From: Gilliamella sp. ESL0405
Lineage (GTDB): Bacteria; Pseudomonadota; Gammaproteobacteria; Enterobacterales; Orbaceae
Direction: 5' to 3'
Length of the DNA stretch: 64,000 nt
NCBI RefSeq assembly: GCF_019469205.1
Contig: NZ_CP048265.1
Coordinates: 1,550,001-1,614,000, forward strand
Of the stretch, positions 1 through 9,127 are shown piece after piece; position 1 is the first letter of the stretch; each line of letters begins with the position of its first letter. Below the pieces are notes generated by a model. That model ran no database searches. It saw nothing but the letters and a program-made list of their open reading frames with translations, and had not been told where the DNA came from. Position numbers and translations under genes: made by a program.

Positions 1-34
1 GGCGGGTTATCGATTTTACCTGATTGAACGAATA

Positions 35-106
35 CGACCCCAGCAGGAATCGAACCTGCAACTAGCCCTTAGGAGGGGCTTGTTATATCCATTTAACTAT
101 GAGGTC
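35..106 (-). tRNA. tRNA-Arg (anticodon CCU)
   Basis: Read on the minus strand this folds as a standard tRNA: a 7-bp acceptor stem (GACCTCA with TGGGGTC, one G-T pair), an anticodon stem AGCCC/GGGCT around the loop CTCCTAA, and a T arm with GGTTCGATTCC. The central triplet CCT reads AGG codons, giving arginine. It closely resembles the E. coli argW product. After the discriminator G the genome reads TAT rather than CCA, so the 3' CCA seems not to be encoded, which is uncommon in gammaproteobacteria. Confidence 0.93.
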
Positions 107-231
107 ACCGGGTCGGTTATTCTAATCAATTTAAACAAATAATACCAATTAAATAACAAAAATTTTCCATTTTATACAAACATGATACAATTAGCTTATC
201 AATAATATTAACAATAATAGAAGAATATATT

Positions 232-990
232 ATGAAAAAAAGAATAATTGGAATGATGATTACTGCATTAGCGCTAACCAGTTGCGCTACATATCAGCCT
301 GAAACCAATACATATAGCGACCCGTTGTCTGGGGTTAATAAAGCGATGTTCAACGTCAATTATTATGCGCTTGATCCCTATATTTTGCGTCCAGCAGCAG
401 TAGTATGGAAAGATTATGTCCCGTCTCCTGTACGTAAAGGCGTCGTTAACTTTTCATCTAACTTATCTGAACCGGCATCTATGGTGAATAACTTGCTTCA
501 AGGCGAAGTTCATCAAGCCGGTACCCATTTAGCCCGATTCTTTATCAATACTGTTTTTGGTGTTGCAGGGGTATTTGATGTTGCCAGCATGGCTGATCCG
601 CAATTAAAGAAAGGAAACAGACGCAGTTTTGGTGATGTGTTAGGTCATTATGATGTTCCTTACGGACCTTACGTCGTTTTACCATTTTATGGATCAGCGA
701 CACTTAGACAAGAAGGTGGTGACCTTGTCGATACCCTTTACCCACCACTGGTTTGGTTAGATTGGCAATGGGCACTAGCCCGTGGCGTAGTTGACGGTAT
801 TGAAGCTCGCGCCGTTGCGATTGAATATGAAGATATGCTTAAAAATAGTGATGATCCTTATAACTTCATGCGAAATGCGTATTTCCAACGTAATGATTTT
901 AATGCTTCCGGTGGTAAAGTCGATCAACAGAAACAACAACAACGAGAAGAAAGCATTAACAGCTTTATTAATGATATCGATTCACAATAA
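232..990 (+). CDS. mlaA: MlaA (VacJ) outer-membrane lipoprotein, lipid asymmetry system
   Basis: MlaA sits in the outer membrane and removes misplaced phospholipids from its outer leaflet, passing them to the periplasmic carrier MlaC. The 252-residue product has a short signal peptide ending in the lipobox LTSC, so Cys18 would be lipidated. It then carries family blocks such as DPLSGVNKAMF near residue 31 and the glycine-rich YGPYVVLPF near residue 145. The length matches E. coli MlaA (about 251). A Gln-rich tail near residue 232 precedes the C-terminus. It is monocistronic, with a strong hairpin just after the stop. The family call is secure from sequence. Confidence 0.93.
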   Translation: MKKRIIGMMITALALTSCATYQPETNTYSDPLSGVNKAMFNVNYYALDPYILRPAAVVWKDYVPSPVRKGVVNFSSNLSEPASMVNNLLQGEVHQAGTHLARFFINTVFGVAGVFDVASMADPQLKKGNRRSFGDVLGHYDVPYGPYVVLPFYGSATLRQEGGDLVDTLYPPLVWLDWQWALARGVVDGIEARAVAIEYEDMLKNSDDPYNFMRNAYFQRNDFNASGGKVDQQKQQQREESINSFINDIDSQ

Positions 991-1011
991 TAATGATGAA
1001 TCAACATTAAC

Positions 1012-1040
1012 AACCGCCGACAAGCTCGGCGGTTTCTGTT
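1012..1040 (+). terminator. Rho-independent terminator after mlaA
   Basis: A GC-rich inverted repeat (ACCGCCGA, loop CAAGC, TCGGCGGT) is followed by a T-rich stretch 22 bases after the mlaA stop. It is the expected terminator of the single-gene mlaA unit. Confidence 0.85.
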
Positions 1041-1068
1041 TATATCACTTTTAATGATCATTAAACCG

Positions 1069-1759
1069 CTTTCAATAGTACTGACTATTAATTGGGCACA
1101 ATATTGGTAAAAGCTCAATTTTATACTTAGTCCGCTCAAAATTTATATTTCAATAGACCCTTATAAACCCTGCATTTCCGGCAGATAATGCAAAAGCGTC
1201 TAGGCATTTGTTGCCGTTGTAATTTTGGATTCACTCTTTCTTTTATCGTTAAGGCTTGGCTATAACGATGCCACATAGTCTAAAAAAACTTCATCTTTCA
1301 ACAGTACTGACTATTAGTTGGGGCACAATTTACGATAAAAGCTCAATTTTATACTTAGTTCGCTCAAAATTTATACTTCAATAAACCCTTATAAACCCTG
1401 CATTTCCGGCAGATAATGCCAAAAGCGTCTAGGCATTTGTTGCCGTTGTAATTTTGGATTAACCCTTTCTTTTATCGTTAAGGCTTGGCAATAACGATGC
1501 CACATAGTCTGAAAAAAAACTTCATCTTTCAACAGTACTGACTATTAGTTGGGGCACAATTTACGATAAAAGCTCAATTTCTACTTAGTTCGCTCAAAAT
1601 TTATATTTCAATAGACTCTTATAAACCCTGCATTTCCGGTAGATAATGCCAAAAGCGTCTAGGCATTTGTTGCCGTTGTAATTTTGGATTAACCCTTTCT
1701 TTAATCGTCAAAGCTTGACAATAACGATGCCACATAGTCTGAAACAAAACTTCATCTTC
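1069..1759. repeat. Three tandem ~231-bp copies containing the 3' end of the DUF4130 gene
   Basis: Copies begin near 1069, 1299 and 1530, a period of about 231 bp. Each holds, on the minus strand, the last ~42 codons of the DUF4130-domain gene plus ~90 bp of its downstream flank (the block with CAGTACTGACTATTA). The third copy is the true end of the gene. The first two are gene tails without a body. Copy 1 has lost one C near position 1191 and so is frameshifted; copy 2 keeps the frame. The upstream boundary is sharp, just after the CTTCATCTT segment. No mobile-element gene is present. Confidence 0.9.
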
Positions 1760-2416
1760 CGTTAAGTATTTTTGATTAATTTTGCTGTTAACCAACAAAT
1801 CATCTTGATCAGTTAAGGATATCTGTTCGATCTTTTCTAAATCATAAAAATATCCGTATTGTCGTTTTTCATCATAAATAGCCCATTTTTGATCGGCATA
1901 GCGATCTTTAAAAAACTTCAAAACCAAAGGCAAAGCATTATAAATAGGCGCCACAACAGAAAAATAGATTTTCTCTTTAGCATGATTCTGATCTGTGGGG
2001 CTTTCAATAGTATTAAAACGGACAAATTGAATTAAGTGATGTCTCTCTTTGCTGACTTTTTTGGCAATTTCATGTACTGCAAGTACATCCGGATCGGCAA
2101 AATCGGTTTCGATTGATTGCTGAGACTTAAACACTTTGCAAATATAGCGAAAGATAATTAAATCACTTTCCGGAATTTCGGATAACCACACGTACATTAA
2201 ATGATTGAGTGAGATTTTCGCTAATTTTTTATTTAGCGCGCTCATCACTCGTTCATATTTACTATTACGAAATTCGACATCATGGATGTTAGAAACCAAT
2301 AAAGGCGCCACCTCACCCTGCCCTAATAAGCATTCCGGCATTTGTTTGAGTTTAAAAGCATCAAACACAGCACAAAGTAAACCTTCAAAACTTTTGTCAT
2401 AACTAAAGGCAAGCAT
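1619..2416 (-). CDS. DUF4130 / TIGR03915-type DNA-metabolism protein
   Basis: The protein (265 residues from the ATG at 2416) belongs to the family always found beside a radical-SAM partner and often associated with uracil-DNA-glycosylase-like domains. The C-terminal motif with TMWHRYCQAL and RRFWHYLPEM is typical. No biochemical function is established that I can name with certainty; DNA repair or modification is a family-level prediction. The partner's TAG stop directly abuts it, and GGGTGG in the partner's last codons can serve as its ribosome site, so the two are translationally coupled. A TTG at 2419 is an alternative start. Its 3' end is tandemly duplicated downstream. Confidence 0.82.
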   Translation of the reverse strand: MLAFSYDKSFEGLLCAVFDAFKLKQMPECLLGQGEVAPLLVSNIHDVEFRNSKYERVMSALNKKLAKISLNHLMYVWLSEIPESDLIIFRYICKVFKSQQSIETDFADPDVLAVHEIAKKVSKERHHLIQFVRFNTIESPTDQNHAKEKIYFSVVAPIYNALPLVLKFFKDRYADQKWAIYDEKRQYGYFYDLEKIEQISLTDQDDLLVNSKINQKYLTEDEVLFQTMWHRYCQALTIKERVNPKLQRQQMPRRFWHYLPEMQGL

Positions 2417-2419
2417 CAA

Positions 2420-3685
2420 CTACCACCCCATAACCAATTGTTGCGGCACATTTAGATTTTTCGCTTCCAGCAGTGGCGGTTCTTGCAAGGAAAGGCGGAT
2501 GTATTCGGCTGAAGATTCAAGCAATTTAAATGTTTTCATTTCATGACAAACAATAAAAAATTGTGCTCGTTTCAATACCACGCCAATACGTTTAAGCGCC
2601 TCTAAATTCAGTTTACGATGACGTCGAGCTAATACTATCATTTTAGCGGACTTAACCCCAATGCCCGGCACCCGTAAAATTTTTTGATAGCTATCACGAT
2701 TTACATCAACCGGAAAACATTGTGGATTACGTATTGCCCATGCAAGTTTAGGATCAACCGTTAAATCTAAATCAGGATATTGCTCATTTACAATTTCATT
2801 CACATCAAAACCATAAAATCGTAGCAACCAATCGGCTTGATACAATCGATTTTCACGAACTCTTGGCACTTCTTGCACAACCGGCAATCTGCTGTCATAG
2901 CTGTTTACCGGAATAAAACCCGAATAATAAACCCGCTTCATGCTAGGTCGCTTATATAATTTGGCGGTTAATTGCAAAATCTGATTATCGGTTTCATCGG
3001 TCGCACCAATAATCACTTGCGTACTTTGCCCTGCCGGAACAAATTTTGGGGTCGATTTAATTTTTTTGCGATCTTCGATATTCTCTAATAAGTTTTGCTG
3101 GATATGGCGCATCGGTTGATAGATGCTTTGATGATCTTTATCCGGCGCTAATAATTTTAAATTCTTTTCGGTGGCAATTTCTAAATTCACACTCATCCGA
3201 TCAACCAATAGTCCCGCTTCGGTGATCAATTCATTACTTGCGCCGGGTATAGCTTTCATATGAATATAACCATTAAAATGATACTCATTGCGCAAAATTT
3301 TGACCACACGAATCATCTTTTCCATAGTGTGATCCGGGCTTCTGACAATTCCGGAACTAATAAATAGCCCTTCAATATAGTTACGGCGATAAAATTCAAT
3401 CGTTAAATCAGCCAACTCTTTTGGCGTAAATCCGGCACGAGGGATATCATTACTTTGTCGATTGATACAGTAAGCACAATCAAACATACAGTAGTTAGTG
3501 AGCATGATTTTTAGCAAAGAAACACAACGACCGTCGGCAGTAAAACTGTGACAAATGCCACAGCTACTAGCATTACCAATGCCTTTATGCTTATTACTTC
3601 GAGAAGTGCCGCTCGAAGCGCAAGAAATATCATATTTTGCCGATTCGGCTAATATTTCAAGCTTAGCTATCATTTTCTCATTCAT
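2420..3685 (-). CDS. Putative DNA modification/repair radical SAM protein (TIGR03916 type)
   Basis: A 421-residue radical-SAM enzyme. The iron-sulfur binding motif CxxxCxxC is seen as CMFDCAYC (Cys66, 70, 73), and there are additional N-terminal cysteines (SCGICHS near residue 41). A helix-hairpin-helix-like segment VPGIGVKSAK near residue 334 points to DNA or RNA contact. With the DUF4130 partner immediately downstream it forms a conserved two-gene unit predicted to act in DNA repair or modification. The reaction is unknown. The start is an ATG at 3685; the upstream 280 bp to fabB hold the divergent promoters. Confidence 0.85.
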   Translation of the reverse strand: MNEKMIAKLEILAESAKYDISCASSGTSRSNKHKGIGNASSCGICHSFTADGRCVSLLKIMLTNYCMFDCAYCINRQSNDIPRAGFTPKELADLTIEFYRRNYIEGLFISSGIVRSPDHTMEKMIRVVKILRNEYHFNGYIHMKAIPGASNELITEAGLLVDRMSVNLEIATEKNLKLLAPDKDHQSIYQPMRHIQQNLLENIEDRKKIKSTPKFVPAGQSTQVIIGATDETDNQILQLTAKLYKRPSMKRVYYSGFIPVNSYDSRLPVVQEVPRVRENRLYQADWLLRFYGFDVNEIVNEQYPDLDLTVDPKLAWAIRNPQCFPVDVNRDSYQKILRVPGIGVKSAKMIVLARRHRKLNLEALKRIGVVLKRAQFFIVCHEMKTFKLLESSAEYIRLSLQEPPLLEAKNLNVPQQLVMGW

Positions 3686-3888
3686 TTATTCACTCACTCA
3701 TAAACTGTATATTTGTACAGTATAACGTAATGAGTATTCGCATCGCAAGTAAATATTGTGTATTAAAAGCGTTGTTTAAATCATAAAAATGAAGCGACAA
3801 TAGAATTTTGTTTTATTAAATTTTTTAATATTAATTCGATTAATCAACTAGTTGATATGAAATTGATTATAAAAAAAGAGTTAAGGTA

Positions 3889-3917
3889 TTGTTCAGCTTA
3901 CAACTGTACGCTATAAT
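3889..3917 (+). promoter_or_regulatory. fabB promoter with FabR-like operator in the spacer
   Basis: A perfect -10 hexamer TATAAT (3912-3917) is spaced 17 bp from a weak -35 TTGTTC (3889-3894). The spacer 3895-3912 is an 18-bp near-perfect palindrome, AGCTTACA-AC-TGTACGCT, with one mismatch between half-sites. It resembles the site by which the TetR-family repressor FabR controls unsaturated fatty acid genes in enterobacteria. The regulator assignment rests on remembered consensus, not on a search. Confidence 0.6.
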
Positions 3918-3966
3918 CAGCGGAAGTTTTCATATAAAGCCAGATAATTTAGGAGTAAAGCATTAA

Positions 3967-5178
3967 ATGAAACGTGTTGTTATTACAGGGTTAGGGATTC
4001 TATCAAGCATAGGGAACAATACTAAAGAAGTTCTCGAATCATTAAAAGTAGGTCGAAGCGGCATTACTTTTTCACAAGAAATGAAAGATAGTGGAATGCG
4101 TAGCCATGTATGCGGAAATGTAAAACTGGATACGACAGGACTAATTGATCGAAAAATTGTCCGATTTATGAATGATGCTTCTATCTATGGTTATCTGGCA
4201 TTACAACAAGCAATTGAAGATGCTAAATTGACCCCGGAACAAGTTTCTAATCCTCGTACAGGATTGATTGCCGGTTACGGTGGATCGACAAAAACACAAT
4301 ATAATGTTGTGGCTGGTATGAAAGAAAAAGGATTACGTGGCGTTGGACCTTACGCCGTGACTAAATCGATGTCATCTGCTATTTCGGCTTGTTTAGCAAC
4401 ACCATTTAAAATCAAAGGTGTGAGTTATTCAATGACCTCAGCTTGTGCAACTTCTGTTCACTGTATTGGTCATGCTGCCGAACTGATCCAACTGGGCAAA
4501 CAAGACATTGTTTTTGCCGGTGGCGGTGAAGAACTGTGCTGGGAAATGTCATGTGAGTTTGATGCAATGGGTGCTTTATCGACTAAATATAACGATACAC
4601 CGGAAAAAGCTTCACGTGCTTACGATGCCAACCGTGATGGCTTTGTTATTGCCGGTGGTGCCGGTATGGTGGTCGTTGAAGAGCTTGAACATGCATTAGC
4701 CCGTGGCGCTCACATTTATGGTGAACTGGTTGGTTATGGTGCTACTTCTGACGGTTATGATATGGTAGCGCCGTCTGGTGAAGGTGCAATGCGTTGTATG
4801 CAAATGGCGATTGCGGATTTAGATGCACCGGTTGATTATATCAATACTCATGGTACATCAACTCCAGTTGGTGATGTTAAAGAGCTTTGGGCTATCAAGG
4901 AAGTATTTGGTGATAATATCCCGGCAATTTCATCAACCAAATCGATGACTGGTCACTCTTTAAGTGCAACAGGTGCACAAGAGCTTATCTATTCATTACT
5001 CATGTTAGAGCACGGCTTTATCACGCCAAGTATCAATATCGACGAACTTGATGAAGCGGCTATCGGCATGAACATTATCACCGAGCCGACTGAACGTGAA
5101 TTAACCACAGTAATGTCTAATAGCTTCGGTTTTGGTGGAACTAACGCATCAATTGTCATGAAAAAATATCAAGGCTAA
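3967..5178 (+). CDS. fabB: 3-oxoacyl-ACP synthase I (KAS I)
   Basis: FabB condenses malonyl-ACP with acyl-ACP in type II fatty acid synthesis and is required for elongating unsaturated intermediates. The 403-residue product shows the complete thiolase-fold active site: nucleophile Cys160 in [10 protein letters not shown], His in NTHGTSTP near 295, Lys/His in [13 protein letters not shown] near 328, and the C-terminal GFGGTNAS loop. Length matches E. coli FabB (406). The ATG at 3967 follows a clear AGGAG. A hairpin terminator follows, so it is monocistronic. Confidence 0.96.
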   Translation: MKRVVITGLGILSSIGNNTKEVLESLKVGRSGITFSQEMKDSGMRSHVCGNVKLDTTGLIDRKIVRFMNDASIYGYLALQQAIEDAKLTPEQVSNPRTGLIAGYGGSTKTQYNVVAGMKEKGLRGVGPYAVTKSMSSAISACLATPFKIKGVSYSMTSACATSVHCIGHAAELIQLGKQDIVFAGGGEELCWEMSCEFDAMGALSTKYNDTPEKASRAYDANRDGFVIAGGAGMVVVEELEHALARGAHIYGELVGYGATSDGYDMVAPSGEGAMRCMQMAIADLDAPVDYINTHGTSTPVGDVKELWAIKEVFGDNIPAISSTKSMTGHSLSATGAQELIYSLLMLEHGFITPSINIDELDEAAIGMNIITEPTERELTTVMSNSFGFGGTNASIVMKKYQG

Positions 5179-5200
5179 TGCTTTAATCAATTAGCAAAAT

Positions 5201-5235
5201 AAAAAAACCGTTCACTTCATAAGAACGGTTTTTTT
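5201..5235 (+). terminator. Rho-independent terminator after fabB
   Basis: AAAAAAACCGTTC and GAACGGTTTTTTT flank a 9-base loop about 20 bases after the fabB stop. The A-rich upstream arm makes it usable in both directions, so it also separates the convergent carrier gene. Confidence 0.88.
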
Positions 5236-5401
5236 GTTGGTATATTATCTTCAAATGCTAATCATTGATTAATTTCAATTAAGCTAAGTATTAAATCTTC
5301 AGTCTAATTGTTGCCTGCATATATTGCGCCGTTGGCTAAATTGTTAATCTTTGGCTACTTCCCTCTAAAAATCCTTCAATAACAACCTAAGTTAAATTGC
5401 C

Positions 5402-6685
5402 TTAAAGTGTTATTTTTTGGATAAAAAAGGTCAAAACCGCTGATCCTATAAGTGATAGCACCATAAATAAAAAGGCATGATGATATCCACCACTGGCATT
5501 ATCAATTAGAAAGCCGATGATAAACGGTGAAACCACGCCGGCAACTTGTCCACCAAAGTTAACAACACTCGATGCTTTGCCCATAATGGCGGTTGGGATA
5601 AGATGCATCAACATTCCCCAAAAAATCGCAAAGGCGATAAACATAAATAAAGCTGAAATACATTGGAAGACAATAGCAGCATTAAGATTTTCAACCTGAT
5701 ACATTAAAAACAAAAAAGCGCCGGATAACAGTGCTGTAATGCCATAAAGATATTTTAGTTGTTGTTGAAACTTATCGGCAAAATACCCGCCAACTAAGGT
5801 GCCTAAAGCCCCAAATAAGAACGGAATGGCAGCCCAAATCCCTGTTTTAGACAGTGATAAGCCCCTTGCCTCAAGTAGATAACTGGGTAACCAGGTCGTA
5901 AATCCCCAAAAGGTGATATCAAATAAAAACCAAATCAGCGATAACTTCCAAAGGATTGGCAATTTTAATACCGCAAGCAATGAAAACGATCGAGTTTGCA
6001 TCTCAATATTTTTCTTATCGTTTTGTTGATCAGCTTCTAACAGATGTAACTCATCGGCACTGATTAAGCGATTATCTGCCGGATGATTACGAATATAGCG
6101 ATAAATAAGCAAGCCTAAGATAAGACCCGGTACACTTAAAATGACAAAAACCTCTCGCCAGCCTAGCCACTCAATGATAGTCACGGCCACAACAACAGAA
6201 ATTGCCGGACCTAAGGTATTAACAGAAGATTGAATGGCGGTTGCTCGTCCTCGTTCATGAGGGGGAAAATAAGTGGCAATGACTTTCCACGATGAAGCCG
6301 GAAAACAACCCTCACCTGCACCAAATAGGAATCGTACCAACAACATCAAAGGCAACCAATAGATCAGCCCGGTAAAGAAGGTAAAAATTGACCACCATAT
6401 AATGGCAAATGCCATAACTTTACGGGGCCCAAATTTATCGGATAAATAGCCACCGGGAATTTGAAACAGCGCATAACCAATAAAAAAAGCACTGATTATC
6501 GAGCCTTGCACGGTTTTATCTAAACCAAGCTCACTGCCGATAAAAGGCAACGAAACATTCATGACCATTCGATCAAGAAACGATAATAACCAACCCGACC
6601 ACAATAATAATAAAATGGTATAACGCCCTTTCCATTTTTTTTGATTATACCCAGATGTAGGCATTTTATTAGCTGAGATATTCAT
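5402..6685 (-). CDS. MFS transporter, anion:cation symporter (hexuronate/glucarate-like) family
   Basis: A 427-residue, 12-helix major facilitator. The N-terminal SFLDRMVMNVSLPF and the loop 2-3 motif GYLSDKFGPRKV are typical of the anion:cation symporters that move small organic acids. It is the last gene of the leftward allF-allG-allH-allS-transaminase group, 217 bp after the transaminase, so an organic anion of the allantoate pathway (allantoate, oxalurate or oxamate) is a reasonable substrate. This is context only; sequence does not fix the substrate. A hairpin in the gap means it may be partly uncoupled. Confidence 0.72.
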   Translation of the reverse strand: MNISANKMPTSGYNQKKWKGRYTILLLLWSGWLLSFLDRMVMNVSLPFIGSELGLDKTVQGSIISAFFIGYALFQIPGGYLSDKFGPRKVMAFAIIWWSIFTFFTGLIYWLPLMLLVRFLFGAGEGCFPASSWKVIATYFPPHERGRATAIQSSVNTLGPAISVVVAVTIIEWLGWREVFVILSVPGLILGLLIYRYIRNHPADNRLISADELHLLEADQQNDKKNIEMQTRSFSLLAVLKLPILWKLSLIWFLFDITFWGFTTWLPSYLLEARGLSLSKTGIWAAIPFLFGALGTLVGGYFADKFQQQLKYLYGITALLSGAFLFLMYQVENLNAAIVFQCISALFMFIAFAIFWGMLMHLIPTAIMGKASSVVNFGGQVAGVVSPFIIGFLIDNASGGYHHAFLFMVLSLIGSAVLTFFIQKITL

Positions 6686-6860
6686 TGAATCTCCTTATGC
6701 ATTTTAAAGTAACATCCCAAATAACCTGCTGCAAAAAGGGTTACCTTTTGTTGCAATAAGGTAATATGGTTAATAACCTGATTTTTATGCTACCAACGTT
6801 AGCCCATGCAGCCGCATTTGAAGTAACTCATCTAGCAATAACTTCACTGGGTATAAAGCT

Positions 6861-6883
6861 AGCTCACTTGTTGTGAGCTTTTA
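6861..6883 (-). terminator. Hairpin between the transaminase and the MFS gene
   Basis: AGCTCAC and GTGAGCT are separated by five bases and flanked by T/A-rich sequence, about 20 bases after the transaminase stop. It may attenuate rather than fully stop read-through into the carrier gene. Confidence 0.5.
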
Positions 6884-6902
6884 TTATTATGTTAATGACC
6901 AA

Positions 6903-8135
6903 CTATTTTTGATAAACATCCCAAGCTGCTTGTAAGCCGGCACCTTGCGTAGTTTTAAATCCAACACGATTAAGCACTGCTTCAAATGCGGTTAATGTTT
7001 GCAGTACGCACGGTTTTCTTGCGTTATAACCCATAGTACCAATACGCCAAACATTGCCTTTAAGAGGCCCAAAGGAAGCACCAATTTCAATGCCAAAATC
7101 GTTTAGCATCAAATTGCGCACTTGCAGATCATCAATATTATCGGGACGTTTTACCCCAACCACATTATTCATTTTATGTTTAAGATCACCAAATAACTCC
7201 AGTCCCATAGCTTGCAGGCCGGCAACCATTGCTGCGCCATTAATTCGGTGACGCTCGATAACATTATCTAACCCTTCCTGAAGCACGATACGGGCGCACT
7301 CTCTTGCCGCATAGAGCATTGAGGTTGCTTCGGTGTGATGATTGATACGCTCAGCGCCCCAATAGCGAATGATCATATCGATATCAAAGTAGTTAGAGTA
7401 AATCATCTCATCACTTCCGCTACTATCACCTTCAGCACGAATACCAAGTTCAACACATTTACGAGACTGAATAATATCTACCATTTGTGGGCTAAGTGTT
7501 AAAGGCGCAACGCCCGGCGGACCACTTAAACATTTTTGTAAACTGACTGAAACCCCGTCAAGTTGCCATTTATCAACTTCAAGCTCATTACCGACAATCG
7601 AGGCAGTTGCATCGACATAAGAAAGTACGCCATGGCGACGGCAAATTTCACCAATTTTATCTAATGGTTGGATTAAAGTTGTCGAAGTATCGCCTTGCAC
7701 ACAAAGTAATAATCGAGGCTTAACTTTTTTGATTGCATCTTCAATAACATTTGGATCGAAAACTTCTCCCCATGGCACTTCAATAGTATGAACTTCCGCC
7801 CTTGCCCGATGTGCAATTTCACACAGTAATAAACCAAAACGACCAAATACAGGCACAAGCACTTTGTCACCCGGGCGAATGGTTGAAACTAATACGGCCT
7901 CAATACCGGCTCGAGCAGTACCGTCAATAACGAACGTTTGTTCATTTTTTGTTTTAAAAATATCACGATAAAGTGCCATAGTTTGATTCATATAATCTGT
8001 CATCACGGGATCAAACTGTCCAATTAATGGCGCAGCCATAGCCCTTGTTACACGCGGATCTGCATTAATTGGGCCAGGCCCCATAAGTAATCGAGACGGC
8101 GGATTAATTTGATCATATTTGTCTAGGTCTAACAT
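6903..8135 (-). CDS. PucG/HpxJ-like ureidoglycine-glyoxylate aminotransferase (class V)
   Basis: A PLP fold-type I enzyme of the alanine-glyoxylate aminotransferase family. The internal lysine sits in SVSLQKCLSG (about residue 201) and the cofactor Asp in YVDATAS. In purine-catabolic organisms close relatives transfer the amino group of (S)-ureidoglycine to glyoxylate, giving oxalurate and glycine. Its position in the allantoate island supports that over plain alanine-glyoxylate or serine-pyruvate activity, but sequence alone cannot separate them. The ATG at 8135 is chosen because AAGGG precedes it and the family block PSRLLMGPGP lies just inside; an in-frame GTG at 8180 lacks a ribosome site. 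Confidence 0.75.
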   Translation of the reverse strand: MLDLDKYDQINPPSRLLMGPGPINADPRVTRAMAAPLIGQFDPVMTDYMNQTMALYRDIFKTKNEQTFVIDGTARAGIEAVLVSTIRPGDKVLVPVFGRFGLLLCEIAHRARAEVHTIEVPWGEVFDPNVIEDAIKKVKPRLLLCVQGDTSTTLIQPLDKIGEICRRHGVLSYVDATASIVGNELEVDKWQLDGVSVSLQKCLSGPPGVAPLTLSPQMVDIIQSRKCVELGIRAEGDSSGSDEMIYSNYFDIDMIIRYWGAERINHHTEATSMLYAARECARIVLQEGLDNVIERHRINGAAMVAGLQAMGLELFGDLKHKMNNVVGVKRPDNIDDLQVRNLMLNDFGIEIGASFGPLKGNVWRIGTMGYNARKPCVLQTLTAFEAVLNRVGFKTTQGAGLQAAWDVYQK

Positions 8136-8200
8136 GTATTTTTCCCTTATTGATTTCGATTTAATCTTGTTAACATTCACATTACATTGTGATGCGGTGA

Positions 8201-9124
8201 CTATCTTTTCTTATCGATATTTTTCAAAAAATTATTGGTAATGGGGTGATGAAACTTAAACAGATTCACAATTTCACTCATCACTTTACCCATATGCGTT
8301 TTTTTCCATGCTAATGAAAGCGGCGAAGGCTTGCGCTCATTAATCACTTGGCATTGAACCAACTCACCCGAATCTAAATAAGGTTGACAGATCGACTTAG
8401 GTAAAAAGCCAATACCTAAGCCTTTTAAATGGCAAGCTAATTTGGTGGTGATATTTGGTACAATGATTTCAGACTGACTTGGCAACAACCATGCAACACG
8501 TTTATTCATATGAATAGAGGTATCTTCAATATTAACAGCAGAATATTTACGGAGTATTTCGTTGGATAACGGACCTTCTAATTGAGTAATAGGATGATTT
8601 TTTGCCGCAATAAAAACCCAACTAATTTCGCCCAATGGAAATATATTTACCATGTTATCTAATGATTCAGTACCTGTTGCACCAATAGCAAGATGACATT
8701 CACCGTGAAGCAACGAATCCCAAACCCCCATATAAACCTGGCGGGTAAAATTAAAATTAGTAAACGGGAATTTTTCTTTCAAATGGGTTAACAAATCGGT
8801 CACAGCATCAACATCGTAAAGCAAATTATTGATGGTAACATTCACCTTACGTTCAACCCCGTCCCGAATCTGTTGTAACTCATCAGGCATGGTGGTCAAC
8901 CACAACAACCACTGGCTACAATGCTCATATAAATGCTGACCGGCAAGGGTTAAACTGACTGTGCGAGTTGTCCTTTCAAAGAGCTGGGTATTAAGATCTG
9001 CTTCTAATGATTTAATGCGATAACTAATAGCGGCAGGGGTTTTATATAAAAGTTTAGCGGCTTTTGAAAAGCTATTGCACTCAACCACTTTAGTAAATGT
9101 TCGCATTGTTTCAGTATCTAACAT
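8201..9124 (-). CDS. allS: LysR-family activator of allantoate genes (AllS)
   Basis: A 307-residue LysR regulator with an N-terminal winged helix-turn-helix (METMRTFTKVVECNSFSKAA region) and a C-terminal effector-binding domain. It is strikingly similar to E. coli AllS throughout, including the shared blocks NNLLYD, RQVYMGVWDSLL and KRVAWLLPSQ. AllS activates allantoin-pathway genes in E. coli. Here the gene is embedded in the leftward all operon, 3 bp after allH. That differs from the separate, divergent position in E. coli and implies autoregulation. Confidence 0.88.
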   Translation of the reverse strand: MLDTETMRTFTKVVECNSFSKAAKLLYKTPAAISYRIKSLEADLNTQLFERTTRTVSLTLAGQHLYEHCSQWLLWLTTMPDELQQIRDGVERKVNVTINNLLYDVDAVTDLLTHLKEKFPFTNFNFTRQVYMGVWDSLLHGECHLAIGATGTESLDNMVNIFPLGEISWVFIAAKNHPITQLEGPLSNEILRKYSAVNIEDTSIHMNKRVAWLLPSQSEIIVPNITTKLACHLKGLGIGFLPKSICQPYLDSGELVQCQVINERKPSPLSLAWKKTHMGKVMSEIVNLFKFHHPITNNFLKNIDKKR

Positions 9125-9127
9125 GAT

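Noticed and set aside
791-1054. 87-residue plus-strand protein
   Set aside because: It overlaps mlaA out of frame and runs through the mlaA terminator.
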